A DNA stretch of 64,000 bases from Buchananella felis (GTDB taxonomy: Bacteria; Actinomycetota; Actinomycetes; Actinomycetales; Actinomycetaceae), in the NCBI RefSeq assembly GCF_041380015.1, contig NZ_CP159978.1; one strand, written 5' to 3'. The notes beneath the pieces are model-generated. The model was given only the letters and a program-made list of their open reading frames with translations. It was not told the origin of the DNA and did no database searches. The translations under genes and the position numbers were made by a program. Below, piece by piece: positions 17,115-26,599 of this stretch (positions are counted from its first letter, which is position 1; every line of letters starts with the position of its first letter).

Positions 17115-18455
17115 TCAGATCACGCCGTGGGCCAGCATCACGTCAGCCACGCGCTTGAAGCCGGCGATGTTGGCGCCCAGCACGTAGTCGCCGGGGCGGC
17201 CGTACTCCTCTGCGGTGGCGGCGCAGGAGTCGTGGATGTCGTCCATGATCGCGTCGAGCGCGGCCTCGGCCGTCTCGAAGGACCAGCGGGAGCGGGAGGA
17301 GTTCTGCTGCATCTCTAGGGCGGAGGTGCCCACGCCACCGGCGTTGGCGGCCTTGCCGGGGCCGAACAGCACGCCGGCACCCTGGAAGGCCTCTACGGCC
17401 TCCGGGGTGGAGGGCATGTTGGCGCCCTCAGAGACGGCAACAACGCCGTTCTTGATCAGCGTGGCGGCTGCGGCGCCGTCCAGCTCGTTCTGCGTGGCGG
17501 AGGGGATGGCAACGTCGCAAGGCACGTCCCAGATGGAGCCGCCGGCCACGTACTGGACGGAGCCGCCCTTGCGCTCGGCGTACTCCTTGATGCGTCCGCG
17601 CTCGACTTCCTTGATCTGCTTGACGAGCTCCAGGTCTACCCCGGCCTCGTCCACGATGTAGCCGGCCGAGTCAGACAGAGCCACCACCTTGGCGCCGAGC
17701 GCCTGGGCCTTCTCGGTGGCGTAGATGGCCACGTTGCCGGAGCCGGAGACCACCACGCGGCGTCCCTCTAGGTCTTCGCCGCGCGTGGCGAGCATGTTCT
17801 TGGCGAAGCGCACGGCGCCGTAGCCGGTGGCTTCGGTGCGCACCAGGGAGCCGCCCCAGGCCAGGCCCTTGCCGGTGAGAACGCCGGCGTCGTAGGAGTT
17901 GCGCAGGCGCTTGTACTGACCGAACATGTAGCCGATTTCGCGGGCGCCCACGCCGATGTCGCCGGCGGGCACGTCAGTGTTGGGGCCGATGTGGCGGGAG
18001 AGCTCGGTCATGAAGGACTGGCAAAAGCGCATGACCTCGGCGTCGGATCGGCCGTGCGGGTCGAAGTCGGAGCCGCCCTTGCCGCCGCCGATGCCCTGGT
18101 TGGTGAGGGCGTTCTTGAAGATCTGCTCGAAGCCGAGGAACTTGATGATGCCGCCGTTGACGGAGGGGTGGAAGCGGATGCCGCCCTTGTAGGGGCCGAG
18201 CGCGGAGTTGAACTCGACGCGGAAGCCGCGGTTGACGCGCACGTTGCCCTGGTCGTCCACCCAGGGGACGCGGAAGATGATCTGACGCTCGGGCTCGACG
18301 ATCCGGTCGATCAGGCCGGCCTCTGCGTAGTGGGGGTCCTTTTCGATTAGGGGGCTCAGGGAGGTGAGCACCTCGTGGACGGCCTGGTGGAACTCCACCT
18401 CTCCCTTGTTGCGGGAGACGACCGTGTCATATACGCCCTGCAGCAACTGGTGCAT
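17115..18455 (-). CDS. gdhA: NADP-type glutamate dehydrogenase
   Basis: Assimilates ammonia by reductive amination of 2-oxoglutarate. The 446-residue protein begins MHQLLQGVYDTVVSRN; this start has an AAGGGA ribosome site, whereas the longer open frame (to 18620) adds low-quality sequence. Key motifs are GPYKGGIRFH (substrate Lys), GGGKGGSDFDP, PAGDIGVGAREIGYM and the Rossmann GSGNVAIYA. The length is typical of the hexameric bacterial enzyme. It lies downstream of purL but is separated from it by a 380-bp spacer with a terminator, so it has its own promoter. Confidence 0.96.
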   Translation of the reverse strand: MHQLLQGVYDTVVSRNKGEVEFHQAVHEVLTSLSPLIEKDPHYAEAGLIDRIVEPERQIIFRVPWVDDQGNVRVNRGFRVEFNSALGPYKGGIRFHPSVNGGIIKFLGFEQIFKNALTNQGIGGGKGGSDFDPHGRSDAEVMRFCQSFMTELSRHIGPNTDVPAGDIGVGAREIGYMFGQYKRLRNSYDAGVLTGKGLAWGGSLVRTEATGYGAVRFAKNMLATRGEDLEGRRVVVSGSGNVAIYATEKAQALGAKVVALSDSAGYIVDEAGVDLELVKQIKEVERGRIKEYAERKGGSVQYVAGGSIWDVPCDVAIPSATQNELDGAAAATLIKNGVVAVSEGANMPSTPEAVEAFQGAGVLFGPGKAANAGGVGTSALEMQQNSSRSRWSFETAEAALDAIMDDIHDSCAATAEEYGRPGDYVLGANIAGFKRVADVMLAHGVI

Positions 18456-18723
18456 GGGCTGTCCCTTCTCACAGGCTCCAACCAGCGGAGCATTAGTTGA
18501 AACTTGCACCCAGCCGGTCCGCGTTCTGTGGCCGATTGCGCTGCCGCAGGACCCGGGTCGTCTTCGGCGCCGGGAAGAGTTTGGCACAGTGCGCCCGCTT
18601 GAGACTAGTTCGGCCAGCATTTGAAACGCTCTTTACCTTTGCGATCTTGGCCACCCCGCCTTGCCGGCCACCCCCTGGCCTGCTTTTGCTGGACGACGCT
18701 GCCGCCCGGCCCGCGCATAGCAG
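18456..18723. promoter_or_regulatory. gdhA upstream region
   Basis: Non-coding spacer between the purL terminator and gdhA. It contains one full copy of the dispersed motif (18691). No convincing promoter hexamers could be fixed by eye, and no ORF is supported. Confidence 0.4.
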
Positions 18724-18770
18724 TGGGGGCCGACGCTCCCTCACACCAGCGAGAGGAACGTCGGCCCCCA
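18724..18770 (-). terminator. purL terminator built from two inverted motif-like arms
   Basis: Arms 18724-18742 and 18751-18770 form a stem of about 18 bp with few mismatches and an 8-nt loop. Each arm contains a variant of the dispersed motif (GCCGACGCTCC and GGAACGTCGGC) in opposite orientation, so the hairpin is effectively an inverted motif pair. Confidence 0.75.
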
Positions 18771-18835
18771 GTAGCGGCCATAGCGGCGGCCGCAAGAGCG
18801 GGCCGGCCTAGTCGGCTCGACCGCCAAAAGGCGCC

Positions 18836-21175
18836 TTAACCGAACAGGGCCGGCAGCGGGGCGGCCACGGCGGCGCGCAGCTCGGCCACGTCGATGGACT
18901 CCACGCCACGGATGGCCAGCAGCTCGCCACCGGTGGTGCCGATGCGCTGCGCCGGGACGCCGGCCGCGAAGGCGCGGTCCAGCACGGCGGCCACCTTGTC
19001 CTCCTCCACGGCCAGCAGCGCACGCGCGCCGGTCTCGGAGAAGAGCAGCTCGAAGGTGGAGACCTCGTCGCGGCCCTCCACCTTGGACAGGTCGAAGGAG
19101 CCACCCACGCCGTAGCGCACGCAGCCGTCCACCAGGGCTTGGGCCAGGCCGCCGGCGCTGAGGTCGTGGGAGGCGGCGGCCTCGCCGGCACGCACGACAC
19201 CGATCAGGACGTCGGCCAGCGCCTTCTCAGCCTTCAGGTCCACCTGCGGGGGGAAGCCGCCCAGGTGGCCGTGCACTGCGCGCGCCCAGGCGGAGCCGTC
19301 CAGCTCCGCGAAGGTCTCGCCCAGCAGGATCACGGCCAGGCCTTCGCGGTTCCAGCCGGAGGGGACCACCACGGAGACGTCGTCCAGCACGCCCAGCACG
19401 CCGACCACCGGGGTGGGGTTGATGGAGGAGTTGATCTGGCTCTTTTCCGCACCGGAGGAGTTGTAGAGCGAGACGTTACCGCCGGTGACGGGCACGCCCA
19501 GCTCCTCGCAGGCCTGTGCCAGACCGTGGATGGCCTCCACCAGCTGCCACATGGCGTCCGGGTCCTCCGGGGAGCCAAAGTTGAGGCAGTCGGTCACCGC
19601 AAGCGGGCGGGCGCCAACGGTGGCGACGTTGCGGTAGGCCTCCGCTAGTGCCTGAGCGGCACCGGTGCGCGGGTCCAGCTTGGCGAAACGGCCGTTGGCG
19701 TCCGTGGCGATGGCGACGCCACGGCCGGTGGACTCGTCCACGCGGATCACGCCGGCGTCGTCGGGCTGGGCCAGGGCGGTGGCGCCCTGCACAAAGCGGT
19801 CGTACTGGTCCGTCACCCAGGCGCAGGAGGCCTGGTTCGGGTCCGTGGCCACCTTCAGGATGGTCTCGCGCAGCGCGGCCTCGCCCTCGGGGCGCTCCAG
19901 GCGGTCGGTCGTGTCCGCCACCAGGGCGTCCTGCCAGGCCGGGCGGGCGTAGGGGCGGTCGTACTCCGGGCCGTCGTGGGCCACGGTCTTCGGGTCCACG
20001 TCAACGATCCGGTGGCCGTGGTGGTCGATCGTCAGGCGGCCGGTGCCGGTCACCTCACCGATCACGGCGGTCTCCACGTCCCACTTGGCGGTCACGGCCA
20101 GGAACTGCTCCAGCTTCTCTGGCTTGACCACGGCCATCATGCGCTCCTGAGACTCAGACATCAGGATCTCGCCGGCGGTCAGGGTGGGGTCGCGCAGCAG
20201 CACGTCGTCCAACCAGACGTGCATGCCGCCGTCGCCGTTGGAGGCCAGCTCGGAGGTGGCGCAGGAGATGCCGGCGGCGCCCAGGTCCTGGATGCCCTCC
20301 ACCAGGCCGGCGGCGAACAGCTCCAGGCAGCACTCGATGAGCACCTTCTCCATGAAGGGGTCACCCACCTGCACGCTCGGGCGCTTGGCGGGCATGCCGT
20401 CCTCGAAGCTCTCGGAGGCCAGGATGGAGGCGCCACCGATGCCGTCGCCGCCCGTGCGGGCGCCGAACAGCACCACCTTGTTGCCGGCGCCGGAGGCGTT
20501 GGCCAGGTGGATGTCCTCGTGGCGCAGCACGCCCACGCACAGGGCGTTGACCAGCGGGTTGCCCTGGTAGCAGGGGTCGAACTCGATCTCGCCGCCGATG
20601 TTGGGCAGGCCCAGGCAGTTGCCGTAGCCGCCCACGCCGGCCACCACGCCGTGCACCACGCGCGCCGTGTCCGGGTTGTCCACTGCGCCGAAGCGCAGCT
20701 GGTCCATCACGGCTACCGGGCGGGCGCCCATCGAGATGATGTCGCGCACAATGCCGCCCACGCCCGTGGCCGCGCCCTGGTAGGGCTCCACGAAGGAGGG
20801 GTGGTTGTGGGACTCGACCTTGAAGGTCACGGCCCAGCCGTCGCCGATGTCCACCACGCCGGCGTTCTCACCCATGCCCACCAGCAGGTGCTTCTTCATG
20901 TCCTCGGTGAGGTGCTTGCCGAAGGTGCGCAGGTGCTTTTTGGAGGACTTGTAGGAGCAGTGCTCGGACCACATCACGGAGTACATGGCCAGCTCGGCGT
21001 TGGTGGGGCGGCGCCCCAGCAGTTCGACGATGCGCTCGTACTCGTCCGGCTTCAGGCCCAGCTCCGCGTAGGGCATCTCCTGGCCGGGGGTGGCCGCGGC
21101 GTTCTCTACTGTGTCCGGCACGTGCTCGGTCTTCACAGCCTGCTCCTTGTTCTCGGTCATGCCGGTCTCGCTCAT
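18836..21175 (-). CDS. purL: FGAM synthetase, large catalytic subunit
   Basis: A 779-residue PurL of the small-PurL type, which works with PurS and PurQ to convert FGAR, glutamine and ATP to FGAM. Motifs are MWSEHCSYKSSK, VESHNHPSFVEPYQG, GVGGIVRDI and FGARTGGDGIGGAS. The C-terminal half repeats the AIR-synthetase-like fold (SHDLSAGGLAQAL). Its ATG overlaps the purQ stop by 4 bp (ATGA). The extra first 30 residues before MPYAELGL are not conserved. No glutaminase domain is fused, consistent with a separate purQ. Confidence 0.97.
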   Translation of the reverse strand: MSETGMTENKEQAVKTEHVPDTVENAAATPGQEMPYAELGLKPDEYERIVELLGRRPTNAELAMYSVMWSEHCSYKSSKKHLRTFGKHLTEDMKKHLLVGMGENAGVVDIGDGWAVTFKVESHNHPSFVEPYQGAATGVGGIVRDIISMGARPVAVMDQLRFGAVDNPDTARVVHGVVAGVGGYGNCLGLPNIGGEIEFDPCYQGNPLVNALCVGVLRHEDIHLANASGAGNKVVLFGARTGGDGIGGASILASESFEDGMPAKRPSVQVGDPFMEKVLIECCLELFAAGLVEGIQDLGAAGISCATSELASNGDGGMHVWLDDVLLRDPTLTAGEILMSESQERMMAVVKPEKLEQFLAVTAKWDVETAVIGEVTGTGRLTIDHHGHRIVDVDPKTVAHDGPEYDRPYARPAWQDALVADTTDRLERPEGEAALRETILKVATDPNQASCAWVTDQYDRFVQGATALAQPDDAGVIRVDESTGRGVAIATDANGRFAKLDPRTGAAQALAEAYRNVATVGARPLAVTDCLNFGSPEDPDAMWQLVEAIHGLAQACEELGVPVTGGNVSLYNSSGAEKSQINSSINPTPVVGVLGVLDDVSVVVPSGWNREGLAVILLGETFAELDGSAWARAVHGHLGGFPPQVDLKAEKALADVLIGVVRAGEAAASHDLSAGGLAQALVDGCVRYGVGGSFDLSKVEGRDEVSTFELLFSETGARALLAVEEDKVAAVLDRAFAAGVPAQRIGTTGGELLAIRGVESIDVAELRAAVAAPLPALFG

Positions 21176-21903
21176 GCCGCACCCACCACGGAGCGCAGGA
21201 CGGAGGTGAAAATGGCCAGGCCGTCGGTGCCCTGGCGGGGACCGGTGGCGCCGTCGGGGCCAAAGCCGGCCTCCACGGCGTGCTCCGGGTGGGGCATGAG
21301 GCCAACCACGTTGCCGACCTCGTTGCAGATGCCGGCGATGTCGTTGACGGAGCCGTTCGGGTTGACGTCCATGTAGCGGAAGACCACGCGGCCCTCACCC
21401 TCCAGGCGGGCGATGGTCTCAGCATCGGCCTGGAAGTTGCCTTCGCCGTTCTTCAGGGGCACCACGATCTCCTGGCCCACCTGGTAGTCGCCGGTCCACG
21501 CGGTGGAGGCGTTCTCGATGCGCAGCTTCTGCTCGCGGCAGATGAAGCGCTGGTGGTCGTTGCGGATCAGGGCGCCGGGCAGCAGGTGGGCCTCGCAGAG
21601 CACCTGGAAGCCGTTGCAGATGCCGAGCACGGGCATGCCGGCCGCGGCGCGCTCCACCACGGTCTCCATGATGGGGGCGAAGCGGGCGATGGCGCCGCAG
21701 CGCAGGTAGTCGCCGTGGGAGAAGCCACCGGGCACCACGACGGCGTCGACGCCGGTGAGGTCGGTGTCCTTGTGCCACAGGGCCACGGGGGTGCCCCCGG
21801 CCAGGCGCACGGCGCGGGCCGCGTCCCGGTCGTCCAGGGTGCCTGGGAAGGTGATGACGCCGACTCGCACGCCGGCCAACTCGCTGGTCACGGCCTGGTT
21901 CAC
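21172..21903 (-). CDS. purQ: FGAM synthetase glutaminase subunit
   Basis: Supplies ammonia to PurL. The 243-residue class-I glutamine amidotransferase has the nucleophile Cys in VLGICNGFQVL and the C-terminal His-Glu pair in LMPHPEHAVE. VVPGGFSHGDYLRCG forms the oxyanion region. Coupled by 4-bp overlaps both to purS upstream and purL downstream, ensuring stoichiometric synthesis of the complex. Confidence 0.97.
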   Translation of the reverse strand: MNQAVTSELAGVRVGVITFPGTLDDRDAARAVRLAGGTPVALWHKDTDLTGVDAVVVPGGFSHGDYLRCGAIARFAPIMETVVERAAAGMPVLGICNGFQVLCEAHLLPGALIRNDHQRFICREQKLRIENASTAWTGDYQVGQEIVVPLKNGEGNFQADAETIARLEGEGRVVFRYMDVNPNGSVNDIAGICNEVGNVVGLMPHPEHAVEAGFGPDGATGPRQGTDGLAIFTSVLRSVVGAA

Positions 21904-22160
21904 TTGGCGTCCTCGACCAGCTCGTGCACGCTCACGACGTTCTCGATGATCGGGTTGGACAGCAGCTCCTGCGCAGCCTTCTTGGCGGCGGCCAGGACTT
22001 CTTCGGTGACGGGGCCGTCCACGGTCAGTTCGAAGCGACGCCCCTGGCGCACGTCCGTGAAAACCTCGATACCCAGACGGGGCAGGGCGCCGCGCACGGC
22101 CTTCCCCTGCGGGTCCAGAATCTCCGGCTTGGGCATTACCTCAACGACGATCTTTCCCAT
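21900..22160 (-). CDS. purS: FGAM synthetase subunit PurS
   Basis: An 86-residue bridging subunit that holds PurL and PurQ together. It shows the typical MPKPEILDPQGKAV start, the RQGRRFEL strand and the AAQELLSNPIIENV C-terminus. First gene of the purSQL operon, divergent from purC; its promoter must lie in the 371-bp region to 22531. Confidence 0.96.
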   Translation of the reverse strand: MGKIVVEVMPKPEILDPQGKAVRGALPRLGIEVFTDVRQGRRFELTVDGPVTEEVLAAAKKAAQELLSNPIIENVVSVHELVEDAK

Positions 22161-22531
22161 GCGTTCCTCACATTGAACTGGGGGTGGGCAGTAAGGCCCA
22201 GTTTAGCCAGGAATCGCGCCCGTTTTGGGGGCCCATCCGGGCAATGGAGTGCGCCACTTTCGCGCCCGGCGCGGCGGTGTGAGCGTCGTCGCTTCTGGCG
22301 GGGTTGGTGGGGGTGGTGGCCGACGCTGCCGCGCCCACCTGCGGCGAAATCACGGGCGCCCGGCGCGCCTGCCGCTACCGTGCGGGGCCGGGCGGTGTGA
22401 GCGGCGCCTCGCCGGGCGGAAGCGGGAGGAAATGGGGTGGGGCGGCAGCGTCGTCCACCTGGGGAGGAAGGAGGCCGGGCGGGCACGGCTGGAGGGTTGG
22501 CCGGGCTGGGGGCGGGTGAAAGGATGGGGGC
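22161..22531. promoter_or_regulatory. Divergent purS/purC promoter region
   Basis: A gene-free stretch between two divergent purine genes. The dispersed motif occurs here as an inverted pair (22315-22339 and 22436-22459) about 97 bp apart, with a weaker GAGCGTCGTC at 22281. No PurR box or purine riboswitch could be recognised by eye. The purC side has a weak AAAGGA ribosome site. Confidence 0.45.
22315..22459. repeat. Inverted pair of motif-containing 25-bp arms
   Basis: Left arm 22315-22339 and right arm 22436-22459 are near-perfect reverse complements over about 24 bp, each centred on the dispersed motif. They could form a long-loop hairpin or bind a dimeric protein. Confidence 0.75.
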
Positions 22532-23491
<960 letters not shown>

Positions 23492-23511
23492 GCGGCCCGG
23501 GAAGGTGGCTG

Positions 23512-23545
23512 TGGGGGCCGGGGGATGCACATCCCCCGGCCCCCA
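23512..23545 (+). terminator. purC terminator
   Basis: A perfect 16-bp stem (23512-23527 with 23530-23545) with a minimal loop. A near-copy of the arm sequence reappears in the terminator at 31551. Confidence 0.8.
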
Positions 23546-23546
23546 G

Positions 23547-23685
23547 CTGTAACGCCTACTGTCACCTACTGACTCATTTTGGTGTTACAGCATGCGACAG
23601 TAGATGTGACAGTAGAGGGCGGATCGTTGCAATTCCAACGAATCGCGGCTCCGCTACTGACTCATACTGTAACAATGTTACAGTA
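23547..23685. promoter_or_regulatory. Palindrome cluster upstream of hipBA (candidate operators)
   Basis: Repeated CTGTAAC / GTTACAG and CTACTG / CAGTAG half-sites. CTGTAAC at 23547 pairs with GTTACAG at 23584. A perfect palindrome TACTGTAAC-AAT-GTTACAGTA lies at 23665-23685. CTACTGACTCAT occurs twice (23566 and 23654) and GACAGTAG twice (23596 and 23608). The cluster ends 120 bp before the HipB-like gene. HipB proteins usually autoregulate by binding palindromes upstream of hipBA, so operator function is a reasonable inference. Confidence 0.65.
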
Positions 23686-23805
23686 GGTGATGCGCGTCAC
23701 ATGTGCGGCGGGCCAGCGCTCCACCCCCAGATGCATTGGCGACGACACTTGCCATAACCGGCCACTATGTAAAGAATAGTTGCCATCAGCTCCATTGGAG
23801 GATCC

Positions 23806-24099
23806 GTGTCGCCCAACTTCCATCCACGAACCGAGCGCCTGCTAGCGACCGTTGGCCCCAATCTGCGCGTGTGGCGCAAGGCCCAGGGCTTGACGGCCAC
23901 GCAGGTTGCGGACCGTGCAGGCATCTCTAGGCCAACTCTGCGGGTGATCGAGACCGAGCCCGAGCGCGCTTCGTTCGGAAACCTACTGGCAGTGGCGTCA
24001 GTCCTGGGACTCGACGACGCCCTGGTGGCATCGCTGGACCCGGTAGAAAGCGCGCGCGGCAAGGCACTACTCAAATCACTTGCGGACACAAGGGAGTGA
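23806..24099 (+). CDS. HipB-like XRE-family antitoxin/repressor
   Basis: A 97-residue DNA-binding protein. The GTG start has GGAGG 6 nt upstream. The helix-turn-helix occupies about residues 18-72 (LRVWRKAQGLTATQVADRAG, then ISRPTLRVIETEPERA). The gene is coupled to the HipA kinase gene by a GTGA overlap, the standard HipBA arrangement. Expected to neutralise HipA and repress the operon through the upstream palindromes (inference from family). Confidence 0.88.
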   Translation: MSPNFHPRTERLLATVGPNLRVWRKAQGLTATQVADRAGISRPTLRVIETEPERASFGNLLAVASVLGLDDALVASLDPVESARGKALLKSLADTRE

Positions 24100-25313
24100 C
24101 CATCGTGCGCGAACAGCTCGAGGTGCACTGGACGGGGGAAACCGGGGCTACCCGGCACGTGGGAACGCTCAGACTCCACGGCTGGGCCCAAGCGCAGGAG
24201 TTCACCTACGCTTCAACGTGGCTCGCTGAGGGTTTCAGCATCGGCGAAGGGATGCCGCTGGTCAGCGGACCACTCTCTCCACCGGGCGGGCTGCTCACAT
24301 TCGGAGTATTTGACGACTCCGGCCCAGATGCGTGGGGACGCCAGGTTGTTCAGCGCGCACGCTCAGTGTCGGAGTGGGGGAACTCGGTGGGACTCTTGGC
24401 CGCAACCCCGGACCTGCCCCGGCAGGGGGCGCTGCGTTTTTCCGATTCGGTCGATGGCCCTTTCCTCCGGGAAATCGAGGAGTCCAGTTTCCCCGCAGGC
24501 ATCGACACCCTTTCTGCTATCCAGGCAGACATTTCCTCCTTCGTTAATGGGAGCGACGATCCAGCCCTGTTGCGTCGACTCTTTGCAGGCTCAAGCAGTC
24601 AAGGAGGGGCACGCCCCAAATCGGTAGTGATCTCGAACGATGGCAGGTTTCTGATTGCGAAGTTCCCGGCAGAGACTGACAGGTACGACGTTCAGGCCTG
24701 CGAGGCCGTAGCCCTTTCGATTGCTAGGGAAGCGGGGCTACCGACTCCTGCCTTCCAGCTCGAAAGGCTGGACGAGAACCGGAGCGTCTTACTACTGGAG
24801 CGCTTTGACCGTACCGACCAGGGCAGACTCGGATATCAGTCGATGCGCACGGCCAGCGGAATGGGAGCGTACGAAGAGTTCAACTACAAGATGGCTGTGA
24901 GCACGGCACGGCACCTTGCCGGGAAGACTGCTGCGCTAAGTATGGTGACGGCCGCCGCGCTCGCAATCTGCGTGAACAACTTCGACGACCACGCCCGCAA
25001 TTTCGGCTTCTTGCGTCAGGGCGGCAATTGGCGGCTGGCGCCGATGTTCGACGTTGTGCCTTTCCCATATCAGGAGAGCGGGACGCCACTTCTATTGGGC
25101 GAAGACCATCGCAGCCTGGAGCAGCTGCTCGACATCGACTGGGGTCTACCTCGCCAGCCGGTGCTCGACGCGACTACCCGCGTGGCCGAGGTGGCTTGGC
25201 ACGCCTGGGACGACGCACCCAGCCGCTTCGGCCTGGCAGAGGACCAGGCCGCGCGTATGCGGGACTTCCTGCGGGCCGGCTGCGACTACGAGAGCGTGCT
25301 GGGCTCCAGATAG
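24096..25313 (+). CDS. HipA-family serine/threonine kinase toxin
   Basis: A 405-residue HipA-like kinase. Motifs in order: the N-terminal subdomain ending GLLTFGVFDDSGPDAWGR, the Gly-rich loop GGARPK (170-175), the ATP-binding Lys189 in LIAKF, the catalytic segment NNFDDHARNF (294-303) and the metal-binding Asp in MFDVVP (319). All expected active-site residues are present, so it should be active. Known HipA proteins phosphorylate glutamyl- or other aminoacyl-tRNA synthetases and cause dormancy; the target here is unknown. Located at the left edge of the accessory island, next to the TIR/NACHT genes. Confidence 0.92.
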   Translation: MTIVREQLEVHWTGETGATRHVGTLRLHGWAQAQEFTYASTWLAEGFSIGEGMPLVSGPLSPPGGLLTFGVFDDSGPDAWGRQVVQRARSVSEWGNSVGLLAATPDLPRQGALRFSDSVDGPFLREIEESSFPAGIDTLSAIQADISSFVNGSDDPALLRRLFAGSSSQGGARPKSVVISNDGRFLIAKFPAETDRYDVQACEAVALSIAREAGLPTPAFQLERLDENRSVLLLERFDRTDQGRLGYQSMRTASGMGAYEEFNYKMAVSTARHLAGKTAALSMVTAAALAICVNNFDDHARNFGFLRQGGNWRLAPMFDVVPFPYQESGTPLLLGEDHRSLEQLLDIDWGLPRQPVLDATTRVAEVAWHAWDDAPSRFGLAEDQAARMRDFLRAGCDYESVLGSR

Positions 25314-25570
25314 GGCTCGAACGCGAGAACCTTCCGCCGCGCCCAACCGGCCACGCCGGTCGGCGGAGCTCGACCTTGCCCCATCCGTCACCAGGAAGTG
25401 CAGCCAATCTGACGGTCGCCTGACGTTCACAAACTTCCCAACAAGGCCAATTCCTTCTGTTTTCAACCACAATAACCACACATCCCACTATCCGGCTGCG
25501 ATCGTCAGTGTTACCATGACGTACGTAGGCACGAAGGTCGTGTCACCTCTCAGAGACGAGGAGCAGGACG
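25314..25570. other. Gene-free stretch after hipA
   Basis: AT-richer than the core genome. It contains no supported ORF; an open frame from 25054 crosses the end of hipA out of frame and is not credible. No terminator with a clear T-tract was found. Confidence 0.5.
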
Positions 25571-25768
25571 ATGACCCTAAAAGCCGAACTCCGGGTACGG
25601 GCATCTACGACCTATGCCAACGGAGATACCAAGCGCTTGCTCCTCAGCGCGACCCTGTCTATGCCCGCGCTCGCCAGGATCTACTCAGCAGAACCACCCC
25701 TCTGGCTGCAGGTAACTATCTCTGCCTGCCTCGAGGTCCTGATGTCGTACGTCGGCATGCTGCCGTGA
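25571..25768 (+). CDS. Hypothetical 65-residue protein
   Basis: An ATG preceded by GAGGAG at 25558-25563 with a spacing of about 7 nt. The product begins MTLKAELRVRASTTYANGDT and ends with a mildly hydrophobic segment (LWLQVTISACLEVLMSYVG). I do not recognise a family. It lies between hipA and the TIR gene and might be a small island gene or a decayed remnant. The main support is the ribosome site and reading-frame quality. Confidence 0.4.
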   Translation: MTLKAELRVRASTTYANGDTKRLLLSATLSMPALARIYSAEPPLWLQVTISACLEVLMSYVGMLP

Positions 25769-25991
25769 AGTCCCCCTCGCGGCTTCTGCGCACCTACCTG
25801 GTGCGGCGAACCGTCCTCGGCAACGTCAAGCCCTCCAGGACACTCCCGCACCCGCACCTCCCGGGCGTCTACGGCTCGAAGCCGAAGCGCAATTAGGCAA
25901 CCCAAGGCAGACACGACGCGAGCGCCCAGCCGACATCACGAGGGCTGCCCAAGCACTGACTCGGCAGACACTCCCCGACCAGGACCGCCAT

Positions 25992-26032
25992 GCCAATCGC
26001 CAGCCAATCGCCAGCCAATCGCCAGGCGATTA
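25992..26032. repeat. 11-bp tandem repeat ending in a palindrome, upstream of the TIR gene
   Basis: Three units of GCCAATCGCCA (25992-26024) run into the palindrome AATCGCC-A-GGCGATT (26018-26032), about 58 bp before the TIR start. It could be an operator for the TIR-NACHT operon or a slippage product. Confidence 0.7.
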
Positions 26033-26089
26033 TTGCGCTCGACCATACTGCGCGGTACGTTTACTACAAAACCTGCAAAGGGAGTCACG

Positions 26090-26599
26090 ATGAGCGTCGC
26101 GCCAGCACCCGTCCCTACCGTCAAGCTGTTTCTTTCTTGGTACTCCGGCGACAGGGAGTTGAAGGAGGACCTCGTCAACCGCCTGCGGGTTCGCCTCAGG
26201 ATCGAAAAGGGAATCAACTTCGAGTGGTGGGATGACTCGGAGTTGAGCCTCGGGGAGAACTGGAAAGCCCAGCTTCGCGCCCACGTCGCCAAGGCCGACT
26301 ACGTGCTGCAGTTCCTCTCCCCCGGTTTCCTCGCCAGCGAGATCATCGAAGAAATCGAACTTCAGAAAGAGGACGGTTCGGAGCTCAAGTTCCTGCCGGT
26401 TCAGCTGGTTTACGTCGACCCGCAGGACAAGAACATCGACTGGAAGGGCCTCGACGAGTTGCAGCAGTTCTTCTCCTCCGGTCGCAGCTACGAGCAGACG
26501 CCCAGCAACGAGCGCAACGCCTTTGTTGACGCGCTCGTCCGCAAGATTCGCGCCCGCGTCCTCACCACCGACGGCACCACCAACTGGAGCAAGGCATGA
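26090..26599 (+). CDS. TIR-domain protein
   Basis: A 169-residue protein made almost entirely of one TIR-like domain. Visible elements: first strand and loop VKLFLSWYSGDRE (11-23), the WWDDSELSLGENW box (46-58), and DYVLQFLSPGFLASE (70-84). E84 is a candidate for the NADase catalytic glutamate. The last strand is FLPVQLVYVD (101-110). The ATG at 26090 follows AAAGGGAG; an earlier ATG at 26033 lacks a site. Its stop overlaps the ATG of the NACHT gene (ATGA), so both are made together. Bacterial TIR domains usually cleave NAD+ when a sensor is triggered (family knowledge); here the coupled NACHT-WD40 protein would be the sensor. Confidence 0.85.
   Translation: MSVAPAPVPTVKLFLSWYSGDRELKEDLVNRLRVRLRIEKGINFEWWDDSELSLGENWKAQLRAHVAKADYVLQFLSPGFLASEIIEEIELQKEDGSELKFLPVQLVYVDPQDKNIDWKGLDELQQFFSSGRSYEQTPSNERNAFVDALVRKIRARVLTTDGTTNWSKA

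Noticed and set aside
22161..22531. Purine riboswitch upstream of purS or purC
   Set aside because: No conserved purine or PRPP aptamer core could be recognised; the only structure is the inverted motif pair.
25054..25896. 280-codon frame covering the end of hipA and the following spacer
   Set aside because: Overlaps the intact hipA in another frame for 260 bp and has no ribosome site. Only the small ORF at 25571 has start-site support.
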